A DNA stretch of 31,649 nucleotides from a virus. Location of the stretch: IMG/VR virus record IMGVR_UViG_3300045009_000155, positions 1-31,649 of that record, one strand, 5' to 3'. The position numbers were made by a program, and so were the translations under genes. Position 1 is the stretch's first letter; the number at the start of each line of letters is the position of its first letter. This document shows positions 7,419-13,492 of the stretch, one piece after another. Below the pieces are notes generated by a model, which saw nothing but the letters and a program-made list of their open reading frames with translations, was not told where the DNA came from and ran no database searches.

Positions 7419-7450
7419 TTTGGTATGTATTTAAAAATGTTTTATTTTAG
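7419..7450 (+). promoter_or_regulatory. Bacteroidota-type promoter for rightward early block
   Basis: TTTG at 7419-7422, a 20-nt spacer, then TATTTTAG at 7443-7450. The Bacteroidota consensus is TTTG-N19-21-TAnnTTTG; the -33 box is exact and the -7 box matches five of six conserved positions. Transcription would start about 7455, giving a leader of roughly 14 nt before the ATG at 7469. No equally good match was found for the leftward operon. Confidence 0.7.
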
Positions 7451-7468
7451 CTCTATCAAATCTTAAAA

Positions 7469-7675
7469 ATGAAACATTTAACAAAATCTCAAGTTGCTCC
7501 AGATTTAAAACCTGGTGATGTAATTGAATTTACTAACAGAAAAAATTTTAAAGTAGTAATAAAAATTGTTCGTGCAGATGAAAAAAGTTGGTATGATATG
7601 TATGGTAGAGAAAGTTATGGTTCATTGAAAGGATATATGAAATATCCAGACTTCAAAATTATTTCTAATAATTAA
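7469..7675 (+). CDS. Hypothetical small protein, 68 aa
   Basis: This is the first gene after the predicted rightward promoter. The product contains DLKPGDVIEFTNRKNFKVVI, a short beta-strand and turn arrangement like small SH3-type or translation/regulatory barrels, and a Lys/Tyr-rich tail. No family was recognised. Position suggests an early takeover or host-interaction protein. It is followed after 12 nt by the next gene with the A-rich leader described separately. Confidence 0.75.
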   Translation: MKHLTKSQVAPDLKPGDVIEFTNRKNFKVVIKIVRADEKSWYDMYGRESYGSLKGYMKYPDFKIISNN

Positions 7676-7690
7676 AAACTAAACAAAATG
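7671..7690 (+). promoter_or_regulatory. A-rich translation leader, copy 1
   Basis: The 20-mer attaaaaactaaacaaaatg contains the TAA stop of the previous gene, a 12-nt spacer and the next ATG. A near-copy occurs at 8351-8370. No Shine-Dalgarno sequence is present. This fits the A-rich initiation regions preferred by Bacteroidota ribosomes. Confidence 0.55.
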
Positions 7691-8149
7691 AAAACTAATT
7701 TTCATTTCAATGATGGAGGTAGGTCAGATGCAGGTTACAAGGGATTTACAGGTGATTGCGTATGCAGGTCAATATGCATAACAACGGGTTTACCCTATAA
7801 AAAAGTTTACGATGATTTAGCAAATGAATATTTTAACCAACGAAAATCAAAGCTTGCCAAAAAATCTAAACAACGTACTGCATCTAAAGGTATAAAAGTG
7901 AAACGTAAATGGTTTAAAGATTACATGAATTCACTGGGTTTCATTTGGATACCAACTATGAAAATAGGAAGTGGCTGCAAGGTACATTTGAAATCAGAAG
8001 AGCTGCCAAAGGGAAAAATAATTTGCAATGTTAGTAAACATTTTGTGGCAGTTATAGATGGTGTTATTAATGATACTTATGATTGTTCTCGGAATGGAAC
8101 AAGGTGTGTATATGGCTATTATTTATTAACAAAAAATCAAATACAATGA
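7688..8149 (+). CDS. Possible papain-like cysteine peptidase, phage type
   Basis: The product is 153 residues. It begins FHFNDGGRSDAGYKGFTGDC, with Cys24 starting a helix (CVCRSICITTGLPYKKVYDDL), and later has SKHFVAVIDG (His118), NDT (Asp129) and a YDCSRNGTRCVYGYY end. Cys followed by a helix, then His in a beta-strand and a downstream Asp, is the layout of papain-like/C39-like enzymes. The same overall layout is familiar from phage and plasmid proteins usually called hypothetical. The middle is Lys-rich (50-75). Peptidase activity is inferred, not shown; a structural homologue without activity is possible. The stop overlaps the next ATG (ATGA). Confidence 0.6.
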   Translation: MKTNFHFNDGGRSDAGYKGFTGDCVCRSICITTGLPYKKVYDDLANEYFNQRKSKLAKKSKQRTASKGIKVKRKWFKDYMNSLGFIWIPTMKIGSGCKVHLKSEELPKGKIICNVSKHFVAVIDGVINDTYDCSRNGTRCVYGYYLLTKNQIQ

Positions 8150-8355
8150 AAACTATCTATTGCCAATCAATTGAACAAGTTTATGATTTTCAAAAATCTA
8201 ACAGAAACTATGTAGTTAGAAGCAAATCTATTCATGTATGTGCCGGGGAAACTTGCGGATACGAGTTTATCAATCCGGAAACGTATGAAGCGGAATATGT
8301 GCTTGTTGTTGATGAACAAGAATACGACAATGCACCTTTTTGCGAAAAATATTAA
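8146..8355 (+). CDS. Hypothetical small protein, 69 aa
   Basis: The ATG at 8146 is chosen over an upstream in-frame ATG at 8083 because it forms an ATGA overlap with the preceding stop and the extra 21 residues would only repeat coding of the upstream gene. The product starts MKTIYCQSIEQVYDFQ, has Cys at several positions (CAGETCGYEF) and an acidic C-terminus (VVDEQEYDNAPFCEKY). No family recognised. Confidence 0.7.
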   Translation: MKTIYCQSIEQVYDFQKSNRNYVVRSKSIHVCAGETCGYEFINPETYEAEYVLVVDEQEYDNAPFCEKY

Positions 8356-8370
8356 AAACTAAAAACAATG
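8351..8370 (+). promoter_or_regulatory. A-rich translation leader, copy 2
   Basis: attaaaaactaaaaacaatg matches the 20-mer at 7671-7690 in all but two positions, and again runs from a TAA stop through a 12-nt spacer to an ATG. Two tiny genes preceded by nearly identical spacers may reflect local duplication or a shared optimal initiation region. Confidence 0.55.
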
Positions 8371-8616
8371 AAAATCCAAATCACCACTACCGCAGAAACC
8401 GCTAACTTTTTATTAGAAGAAAAGCAATTATTCAAAGCACAATTCTTAAACGCTAACTATCAAACAGGAGCCGTCACGGTTGAGGTTTTATTCCCACCAT
8501 CAGCCGATGCGGAATCAATCGCAATGGCTTTCTTTCTTTCAGGACAATCCTACACAATGCAACAAGTAAAAAAAATCTTTAACAATGAAAACAATCTATC
8601 CCCTCAACCCTTGTAA
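8368..8616 (+). CDS. Hypothetical small protein, 82 aa
   Basis: The product begins MKIQITTTAETANFLLEEKQ and is a soluble alpha/beta-type small protein with a run of small residues (PPSADAESIAMAFFLSG) and an Asn-rich end (NNENNLSPQPL). No domain recognised. It is the third gene of the early block with an A-rich leader. A 28-residue open frame starts inside its end (8585). Confidence 0.65.
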   Translation: MKIQITTTAETANFLLEEKQLFKAQFLNANYQTGAVTVEVLFPPSADAESIAMAFFLSGQSYTMQQVKKIFNNENNLSPQPL

Positions 8617-8671
8617 AGATTTTACCGGGTGGATAAATTATATTGGTCTGAAAGCCTCCCCTAATTTTTAA
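8585..8671 (+). CDS. Possible 28-aa peptide gene
   Basis: ATGAAAACA at 8585 opens a frame of 28 codons (MKTIYPLNPCKDFTGWINYI...) ending at TAA 8669-8671. It starts with the same MKTIY as the gene at 8146 and fills otherwise empty sequence before the 41-residue membrane protein gene. The overlap with the end of the upstream gene (32 nt) and its tiny size make it uncertain; chance is a real alternative. Confidence 0.3.
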   Translation: MKTIYPLNPCKDFTGWINYIGLKASPNF

Positions 8672-8682
8672 AACTTACCACT

Positions 8683-8808
8683 ATGAACCTAAAAGAAAAA
8701 ATTGTTTACTATTTAATTTTTGGCGCATTAGCACACTCAGTTTATTTCACTCTTTTTATTTTATTTGAATTACACACACTCTATAAAAAAATAAAACAAT
8801 GGAACTAA
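8683..8808 (+). CDS. Single-pass membrane microprotein, 41 aa
   Basis: ATG at 8683 follows an A-rich leader and gives MNLKEKIVYYLIFGALAHSV..., 41 residues. One hydrophobic segment (about residues 8-29, YYLIFGALAHSVYFTLFILFEL) is flanked by Lys residues at both ends. The stop lies 10 nt inside the start of the 216-residue gene, so the two are coupled. Too short for motif-based naming. A small early membrane effector (for example superinfection exclusion) is a guess from topology and position only. Confidence 0.6.
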   Translation: MNLKEKIVYYLIFGALAHSVYFTLFILFELHTLYKKIKQWN

Positions 8809-9449
8809 CTAAACCAAACGAAGCCATACAAGTAGCTTCTACGCTCCAGAACTTTGTAAACGAAAGAAAACTTACCGCTAATATTCAAGGAAAAAAATAT
8901 CCGCTCGTTGAGGCTTGGCAATTTGCCGGTAGTCAATTAGGACTAATCCCTGTGGTTAAAGAAGTCAAGAATCTATCTACCGAATCCGAATTAAAATACG
9001 AAGCCTTTGTTGAGATTATCCGCCTTACAGATGGCATAGTACTTTCAAGGGGATATGCGATTTGTTCTAACAAAGAAAACTCCAAAAGAAGATTTGACGA
9101 ATACGCTATTGCTTCAATGGCTCAAACCCGAGCAGTAGGAAAAGCCTATCGAAACATTTTAGCTTGGCTCATGAAAGCCGCAGGTTTTGAAGCTACCCCT
9201 GCCGAAGAGATGGATTTTATCAAAGATATGCCTTCTAATGAAGAAAAATTAATTCTTATAGGATTATTAAATCAAAGCGATTTAAACGAATCTGAATACG
9301 AATTAGCGAAAGATGCAATTAATTCTTGTGCGGACTATAAAACTTATCAAAGAATATCTTGTCGGTTGGAATCTCGGCAGAGACCTATTGACCAAATACC
9401 TAACCCAAGCCAAAAGGATATTAATAGACATTTAAAAAACTCAATATAA
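8799..9449 (+). CDS. Conserved phage DNA-metabolism-type protein, 216 aa
   Basis: The product has a central segment with DEYAIASMAQTRAVGKAYRN, then AAGFEATPAEEMDF (residues 105-140). A run of the form AxTRAxxKAxR...GxEATPAEEM is characteristic of a widespread phage family found beside recombination and replication genes. Some relatives are treated as single-strand annealing or Erf-like proteins, but I cannot confirm that here. The N-terminal half is mixed alpha/beta. The C-terminal third (from about 145) is polar and may be a separate small helical domain. The context with an SSB-like gene and a NinG-like gene downstream fits a recombination role. Confidence 0.65.
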   Translation: MELTKPNEAIQVASTLQNFVNERKLTANIQGKKYPLVEAWQFAGSQLGLIPVVKEVKNLSTESELKYEAFVEIIRLTDGIVLSRGYAICSNKENSKRRFDEYAIASMAQTRAVGKAYRNILAWLMKAAGFEATPAEEMDFIKDMPSNEEKLILIGLLNQSDLNESEYELAKDAINSCADYKTYQRISCRLESRQRPIDQIPNPSQKDINRHLKNSI

Positions 9450-9679
9450 TGACACGCACCGAAAACATTACTTTAACTGTCTTTAATCCCGAAACAGAAG
9501 AATACGAAGATATCCGAGCAAGAGTTGAATTTACTATGTATCAGGGAAGGATTATACCATTCGAGCCTGATGAATACGATTGGGATATTTTATGGATTGA
9601 AGGACCGGATTGGGTGGATAAACAAATTGTTGATAAAGCTATTGAAACCGACTTTGACATAAAAAGCGTTTTTTACTAA
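9449..9679 (+). CDS. Hypothetical acidic protein, 76 aa
   Basis: Starts at the ATG in a TAATG overlap with the preceding stop. The product is strongly acidic (EPDEYDWDILWIEGPDW), with an N-terminal beta-rich half (NITLTVFNPETEEY). Acidic, Trp/Tyr-rich small phage proteins are often DNA mimics or inhibitors of host enzymes, but nothing specific supports that here. No family recognised. Confidence 0.7.
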   Translation: MTRTENITLTVFNPETEEYEDIRARVEFTMYQGRIIPFEPDEYDWDILWIEGPDWVDKQIVDKAIETDFDIKSVFY

Positions 9680-9690
9680 AAACTTGTTAT

Positions 9691-9831
9691 ATGAAAGCAA
9701 AAACACCTTCGAACATCCAGAAAAAAGGGAATTCGTATAGAGTACGAGTTCAAACCAACGGAATCCGAGTAAGCAAAAATTTTACTTCTCTCCGTAAGGC
9801 TTTGCAATTCAGAAAGCAAATGCAAGGCTAA
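9691..9831 (+). CDS. 46-aa integrase-arm/AP2-like DNA-binding domain
   Basis: ATG at 9691 gives 46 residues: MKAKTPSNIQKKGNSYRVRV..., then NGIRVSKNFTSLRKALQFR. Three short beta-strands followed by a basic helix, with the R-V-x-x-NGxRxSKxFxSLxxA layout, is the arm-binding fold at the N-terminus of many tyrosine integrases and of AP2-like domains. Here it stands alone, with no catalytic domain after it. It is very basic. It may be a stand-alone DNA or RNA binder, or the remnant of an integrase. It ends 6 nt before the tRNA-like element, a classic integrase neighbour, but no other att evidence is seen. Confidence 0.6.
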   Translation: MKAKTPSNIQKKGNSYRVRVQTNGIRVSKNFTSLRKALQFRKQMQG

Positions 9832-9837
9832 TGGGTA

Positions 9838-9927
9838 AGCCGGTTAGCGTAAGTGGGAATGAATACCACATAGGTAACGCCTTTACATTGTAGTAAAAAA
9901 ATGGGAGTTCAAATCTCCCACCGGCTT
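9838..9927 (+). tRNA. tRNA-like element, possible tRNA-Thr(UGU) with hairpin in D-loop
   Basis: A 90-nt cloverleaf can be drawn. Acceptor AGCCGGT (9838-9844) pairs fully with ACCGGCT (9920-9926); T8 A9 follow. The D-stem is GCGT (9847-9850) with ACGC (9877-9880). The anticodon stem is TTTAC (9882-9886) with GTAAA (9893-9897), the variable loop is five bases, and the T-arm is GGGAG/CTCCC with loop TTCAAAT. The anticodon would be TGT (9889-9891), preceded by T33 and followed by A37. Two oddities: the anticodon loop has six bases, and the D-loop is 26 nt because of an extra hairpin (GTGG 9853-9856 with CCAC 9866-9869). Without it the length is about 73 nt. No CCA is encoded, and the discriminator is T. 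It could be a decayed tRNA, a tRNA mimic or an att site. Confidence 0.5.
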
Positions 9928-9946
9928 CAAATCAAAATTAAAAATT

Positions 9947-10156
9947 ATGAAACTAAAAGTTTACAGAGAGGTCACGCTTGACCGAAAATATTATTCAGTT
10001 TATGAAGTTCAGGATGATGGCGAATCTATCGTAAAAGTATTTTTATTTAATTTAGCAAATGAAGATGATGTTTATCATCAAGTCATTAAGTTTGCAAAAC
10101 ACATCGAACAAGAAGGACTACCCAACAAAAAACAATTAATTTACGAATCAATCTAA
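9947..10156 (+). CDS. Hypothetical small protein, 69 aa
   Basis: Starts 20 nt after the tRNA-like element with an A-rich leader. The product (MKLKVYREVTLDRKYYSVYE...) is beta-rich in the first half and helical at the end (QVIKFAKHIEQEG). No family recognised. It is followed by the SSB-like gene after five bases, so the two are probably translated together. Confidence 0.65.
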   Translation: MKLKVYREVTLDRKYYSVYEVQDDGESIVKVFLFNLANEDDVYHQVIKFAKHIEQEGLPNKKQLIYESI

Positions 10157-10161
10157 ACACA

Positions 10162-10419
10162 ATGGAAAAACAACAAAAAATCTTCTGCGGTAGCGGTAAA
10201 AAAAAATCAGACACTTGGTTACAAGCCTCAATCAACTTGGATAGAATTAAAGAGCATATCCAAGAGTACAACGGAACTAAGTTCATACGAGTAAACATCA
10301 ACCTAAAAGCAGAACCCGACCAATACGGAAAAGATGTTGCTATAACGATTGATACTTGGAAGCCAGAGGAAAAAAAGTTTTTACACGATAACACGACACC
10401 AAATGACCTACCGTTTTAA
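10162..10419 (+). CDS. SSB-like ssDNA-binding protein with DLPF tip
   Basis: The product is 85 residues. The N-terminal part has short beta-strands with conserved-type Trp and Lys positions (QKIFCGSGKKK, RVNINLK, VAITIDTWKP), compatible with a small OB-fold. The last four residues are DLPF after an Asn-rich linker, matching the acidic-hydrophobic tip (usually DDIPF) by which SSB proteins recruit partner enzymes. It is shorter than bacterial SSB (about 110 residues for the OB-fold alone). The stop overlaps the NinG-like gene by one base. The tip is seen; the ssDNA-binding role is inferred from it and from the neighbours. Confidence 0.6.
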   Translation: MEKQQKIFCGSGKKKSDTWLQASINLDRIKEHIQEYNGTKFIRVNINLKAEPDQYGKDVAITIDTWKPEEKKFLHDNTTPNDLPF

Positions 10420-10790
10420 TGGCTAAACTACCACTTCCGAAACTTCTTAAAAAGGCTCAAGACAAATTCAACGCACATATCAGAGAACGAGACAAACACC
10501 TTGGTTGTATAAGTTGCGGAGCAGAAGTACAACAGGCGGGTCATTACTTTTCACAAGGTCAGCACTCTGCTTTACGATTTGCACTACCAAATGAATTAGC
10601 GTATTTTAATACCAACGGACAATGTATTCGATGCAATATGTATCTTTCTGGTAATTTAATAAAATACCGACAAGGTCTTGTTAAAAGATATGGCGAAGAA
10701 TTAGTTTTAAGATTGGAAGCGGAAGCCGAACAACGAATAAAAAAATGGTCAAGGAGTGAATTAGAACTAATAATTAAAACCTACAAATGA
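10419..10790 (+). CDS. ninG: NinG/Rap-like HNH recombination protein
   Basis: The product is 123 residues. It has KKAQDKFNAHIRERD (11-25), then CISC (C30, C33), QAGHYFSQGQHSALRF (H42 at the HNH position), and QCIRCN (C69, C72) followed by YLSGNLIKYR. This is the layout of lambda NinG (Rap), a structure-specific nuclease of phage recombination: two Cys pairs holding zinc around an HNH core. Lambda NinG is longer (about 200 residues); this is the compact form common in other phages. The stop overlaps the PP-loop gene by ATGA. Confidence 0.85.
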   Translation: MAKLPLPKLLKKAQDKFNAHIRERDKHLGCISCGAEVQQAGHYFSQGQHSALRFALPNELAYFNTNGQCIRCNMYLSGNLIKYRQGLVKRYGEELVLRLEAEAEQRIKKWSRSELELIIKTYK

Positions 10791-11524
10791 CTCGAGTCTT
10801 TAACTTTAGTGGAGGCAAGTCCTCGGCTTATATGGTAATAAAATATTATCAGCCGGGCGATTTAGTTATCTTTTGTGATACTGGTAGGGAACATCCTAAG
10901 ACATATAAATTTATCAATGACTTTGAGGCTCACGAAAATATACCAATAATTAGATTAAAATATGCCAATACTGATGACCCATTTCGTACAATGTTAGAAA
11001 AAAGAAAATACAAGCAAATTCCTAATCGTATGAAAAGGATATGTACGGTTGAATTAAAAATTAAAACTTGCCGAAGATATTTAAGAAGTTTGGGGTTAAT
11101 TGATTATGAAAATTTTGTTGGTTTTAGATATGATGAGCCATTACGAGTAAAACGAAGGAAACAGGCTTGGAAGAGAGTAATAGATAGATTTCCATTATAT
11201 GATGATAAAATAAACAAGCAAACAATAAATGCTTTTTGGAATACAAAAGCATATAATTTAGAAATACCATCTATACTTGGAAATTGCACTTTATGTTTCA
11301 TGAAAGGCAAAAATGCAATAATAAATATTTTATCTACTTATCCTGAATTGGCAGAACAATGGATTAAAGATGAAGATGAGGCACAAAAAAATGGAAAATA
11401 TGGAGGACATACTTATTTTCCTGACATAACATATAAACAATTATTATCTATTGCAGAAAATAATTTGTTCAAACACAATTTAGATAACATAAAACCAGCA
11501 TTTGATTGTGCCTGCACAACTTAA
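10787..11524 (+). CDS. PAPS-reductase/DndC-like PP-loop protein
   Basis: The product is 245 residues. The PP-loop FSGGKSSA is at residues 7-14, which binds and cleaves ATP to AMP and pyrophosphate. Cysteines at 86 (RICTVELKI), 167 and 170 (GNCTLCFMKGK), and 241 and 243 (FDCACTT) match the spacing idea of the Fe-S-bearing PAPS-reductase/DndC group rather than simple transferases. Phages often carry such proteins. Roles proposed for the family include sulfate activation metabolism and DNA phosphorothioate modification. No other dnd or cysteine-pathway gene is seen here. A tRNA-thiolation role is a further possibility. The start overlaps the NinG-like gene by ATGA. Confidence 0.85.
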   Translation: MTRVFNFSGGKSSAYMVIKYYQPGDLVIFCDTGREHPKTYKFINDFEAHENIPIIRLKYANTDDPFRTMLEKRKYKQIPNRMKRICTVELKIKTCRRYLRSLGLIDYENFVGFRYDEPLRVKRRKQAWKRVIDRFPLYDDKINKQTINAFWNTKAYNLEIPSILGNCTLCFMKGKNAIINILSTYPELAEQWIKDEDEAQKNGKYGGHTYFPDITYKQLLSIAENNLFKHNLDNIKPAFDCACTT

Positions 11525-11561
11525 TAAGTAGTGTATCAAATATTTAAAGCCATAGAACAAT

Positions 11562-11915
11562 ATGAAACACTCTAATTCCTTTTACTATGATTTAGATTTT
11601 GGAGAAAAAGCCGAAGATTGGGTAAAAGAGATATTTTTTGATGGCACAAAGGTTGAAGTTAAGTTTGACCGAATGGCACATATTACAGGAAATATATTTG
11701 TTGAAATCTATTCCAGAGGTGAAAAATCAGGAATATCTGCTACTCAAGCCAATCATTGGATATTCGTAATAGAAGAAAAATCTATGTCAATAATTGTTAG
11801 TACCGTAAGATTAAAGGAACTTTGTCGCATCGTATACCAAACCGATGGAATGGTTAAAGGTGGAGATAACAACACTTCCTTTGGAGTTCTTATACCAATT
11901 AAACTATTATTATGA
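11562..11915 (+). CDS. PD-(D/E)XK-like nuclease, 117 aa
   Basis: The product is 117 residues with DFGEKAEDWV near the N-terminus, VEVKFDR at 31-37 (E32-x-K34 as the catalytic E-x-K), and GNIFVEIYSRG at 43-53 (E48), then EKSGISATQANHWIF (54-68). This D...ExK...E(SGI-T-A-W) layout is familiar from small phage resolvase-like or structure-specific nucleases. A Holliday-junction-resolving or recombination-intermediate role fits the neighbouring NinG-like and SSB-like genes. Nuclease activity is inferred from motif order only. It is separated from the PP-loop gene by 37 nt, and its stop overlaps the next ATG (ATGA). Confidence 0.65.
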   Translation: MKHSNSFYYDLDFGEKAEDWVKEIFFDGTKVEVKFDRMAHITGNIFVEIYSRGEKSGISATQANHWIFVIEEKSMSIIVSTVRLKELCRIVYQTDGMVKGGDNNTSFGVLIPIKLLL

Positions 11916-12361
11916 ACACACAACAACAAGCAAATATACTAATACAAATGATTTGTGATGAATATAAAATTACAAAGCTAGACCTCAAAAAAAAGCGTTC
12001 CGCATACACAAAAAAATACAATCAAAAACACTATGTTTCAATCAGCTCAATAAGACAATCCCTTTCATATTTTATTTATATGCACTTCCCTTTAACGATT
12101 ACACAAGTAGCTAAAATGGTTGGGTACTCTGACCACTCCCCTTTATCTTGCCAACGTAAACAAATAGAACACTACATAAAAACAAAAGATTTATATTTTT
12201 TTCCTTATTACGAAAAAGTAAAAGAATATGCCTATCTTTTAGGGATATCAACAGAATACAAAAGAATGATAATACAAGAAAATCCTTTTGTCAGATACGA
12301 GAGTGATGTAGATTTTATATCAAACATAAAATACTATAAAAATGTCAAAACGATTTGTTGA
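11912..12361 (+). CDS. DnaA domain-IV-like DNA-binding protein
   Basis: The product is 149 residues. Residues 42-87 (ISSIRQSLSYFIYMHF, LTITQVAKMVGYSDHSPLSC, QRKQI) read like the C-terminal DNA-binding domain of DnaA, whose signature is a helix ending in GxxDHSTV. No AAA+ ATPase part is present. Such stand-alone domains in Bacteroidota phages sit next to replication initiators and could recognise the phage origin. The C-terminal 60 residues are Tyr-rich and unrecognised. Coupled upstream by ATGA and overlapping the next gene by 20 nt. Confidence 0.75.
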   Translation: MNTQQQANILIQMICDEYKITKLDLKKKRSAYTKKYNQKHYVSISSIRQSLSYFIYMHFPLTITQVAKMVGYSDHSPLSCQRKQIEHYIKTKDLYFFPYYEKVKEYAYLLGISTEYKRMIIQENPFVRYESDVDFISNIKYYKNVKTIC

Positions 12362-12956
12362 TACCAATATTTGGGAGAAAGAATGGTTTATGTCCTGTAC
12401 TCCGACCGAGAAATGTTTAGTCAAATACGTTAGAGATAAATGCGATTTAGCAGGAATCTGGAAGCCAAATTACACTCTTGCCTCTTATGTAATCGGTCAT
12501 AAAGTAGATGAACAAACACTTATTAATATTGATAATGGAAATCAATTCAAAAAGTTACCTGACAATAAAATTATTTGTATTGACTTTGTGAGATTTCAAT
12601 ACGGAATAGAACTTAATCCCTCAAGTCCTATTCACAAAAAAGTAATACAATTATTATCTCGCTACGATGTAGAATATCAAACAAAAGAAGTACAAGCAAA
12701 AGGATTTCATAAGCCTACGATTGAAGATATTAAAGAAGAAATGTTAAATAAATGGGATGATAAAACCGCTACTCATCAAGCTAATAGATTCTTTGATTAT
12801 TACGAAAGCAATGGTTGGTTTGTTGGTAAAAATAAAATGAAATCTTGGAGACACGCAGTAAGCGGGTGGATATCCAGAACAAAAGTAGAACCCTCAACTG
12901 AATCTATTAGACAAAAAATTGCTATATTAGGTGATAAAAAACTATCTGAACTATGA
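12342..12956 (+). CDS. Replication initiator/replisome organizer-like protein
   Basis: The product is 204 residues. The N-terminus (DTNIWEKEWFMSCTPTEKC, CDLAGIWKPN) resembles the winged-helix start of phage replication organizers. The middle has a PTIEDIKEEML segment, then QANRFFDYYESNGWFVGKNKMKSWRHAVSGW (about 145-175), the C-terminal motif shared by many phage O-like/DnaD-like proteins that load helicase. It should bind the origin and recruit helicase or its loader. No iterons were recognised inside the gene by eye. It overlaps the neighbours on both sides (20 nt and ATGA-type). Confidence 0.7.
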   Translation: MSKRFVDTNIWEKEWFMSCTPTEKCLVKYVRDKCDLAGIWKPNYTLASYVIGHKVDEQTLINIDNGNQFKKLPDNKIICIDFVRFQYGIELNPSSPIHKKVIQLLSRYDVEYQTKEVQAKGFHKPTIEDIKEEMLNKWDDKTATHQANRFFDYYESNGWFVGKNKMKSWRHAVSGWISRTKVEPSTESIRQKIAILGDKKLSEL

Positions 12957-13492
12957 ATCCTGCATTTGAATATTTAAGACAATTTAAAAAGGTATCGGAT
13001 GAAACCGAAGAACTTGTTATGAAAGTGATTAAAAAACGATATCCCGAAATTTCAATGAATGAATTAGTAACAATCTTTGAAAATGGTATCTCTGGTGACT
13101 ATGGCAAAGTTTATTCAGCCGACCCCGAAACAATTATTGATTGGGTAAAAATTTTTACAAATAGAAAAGGACAACAGAGGTCATATTACCAAACACCTTT
13201 ATTAACACCTGATGTTACTATTTATGATATACAATATCCTGAGAGACAAGATGAATGGAACAAGGAAGTAAATAAAGGATATACCGCATATTTAAATGGA
13301 GTATCTACAAAAGAAATGCACCCACACATTTATGATAGGTTAATGTTAGATGGCAAAATAAAATTAAACGCTTATTTAAAATATTACGAGGACAAAGTAG
13401 ATAAAGCCAAGCAAATGATTTTGAATGATTACTTTCAAGAACAAAAGAAAAAAGGCTTTACATATATTTACTACATAAAAAGTAATAAATGA
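12953..13492 (+). CDS. Replication-associated protein, possible helicase-loader role
   Basis: The product is 179 residues. The centre has TIFENGISGDYGKVYSADPETIIDWVKIF (42-70), a segment I associate with a family that follows replication initiators in Bacteroidota phages. The C-terminal 40 residues are Lys-rich and helical (EDKVDKAKQMILNDYFQEQKKKGF). No Walker motif is visible, so it is not itself a DnaC-type ATPase. A partner protein for the initiator is the best inference. Coupled by ATGA at both ends (12953-12956 and 13489-13492). Confidence 0.6.
   Translation: MNPAFEYLRQFKKVSDETEELVMKVIKKRYPEISMNELVTIFENGISGDYGKVYSADPETIIDWVKIFTNRKGQQRSYYQTPLLTPDVTIYDIQYPERQDEWNKEVNKGYTAYLNGVSTKEMHPHIYDRLMLDGKIKLNAYLKYYEDKVDKAKQMILNDYFQEQKKKGFTYIYYIKSNK

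Noticed and set aside
10086-10394. 102-codon minus-strand open frame over the SSB-like gene
   Set aside because: Hydrophobic, Cys-rich shadow of a coupled gene series on the plus strand.
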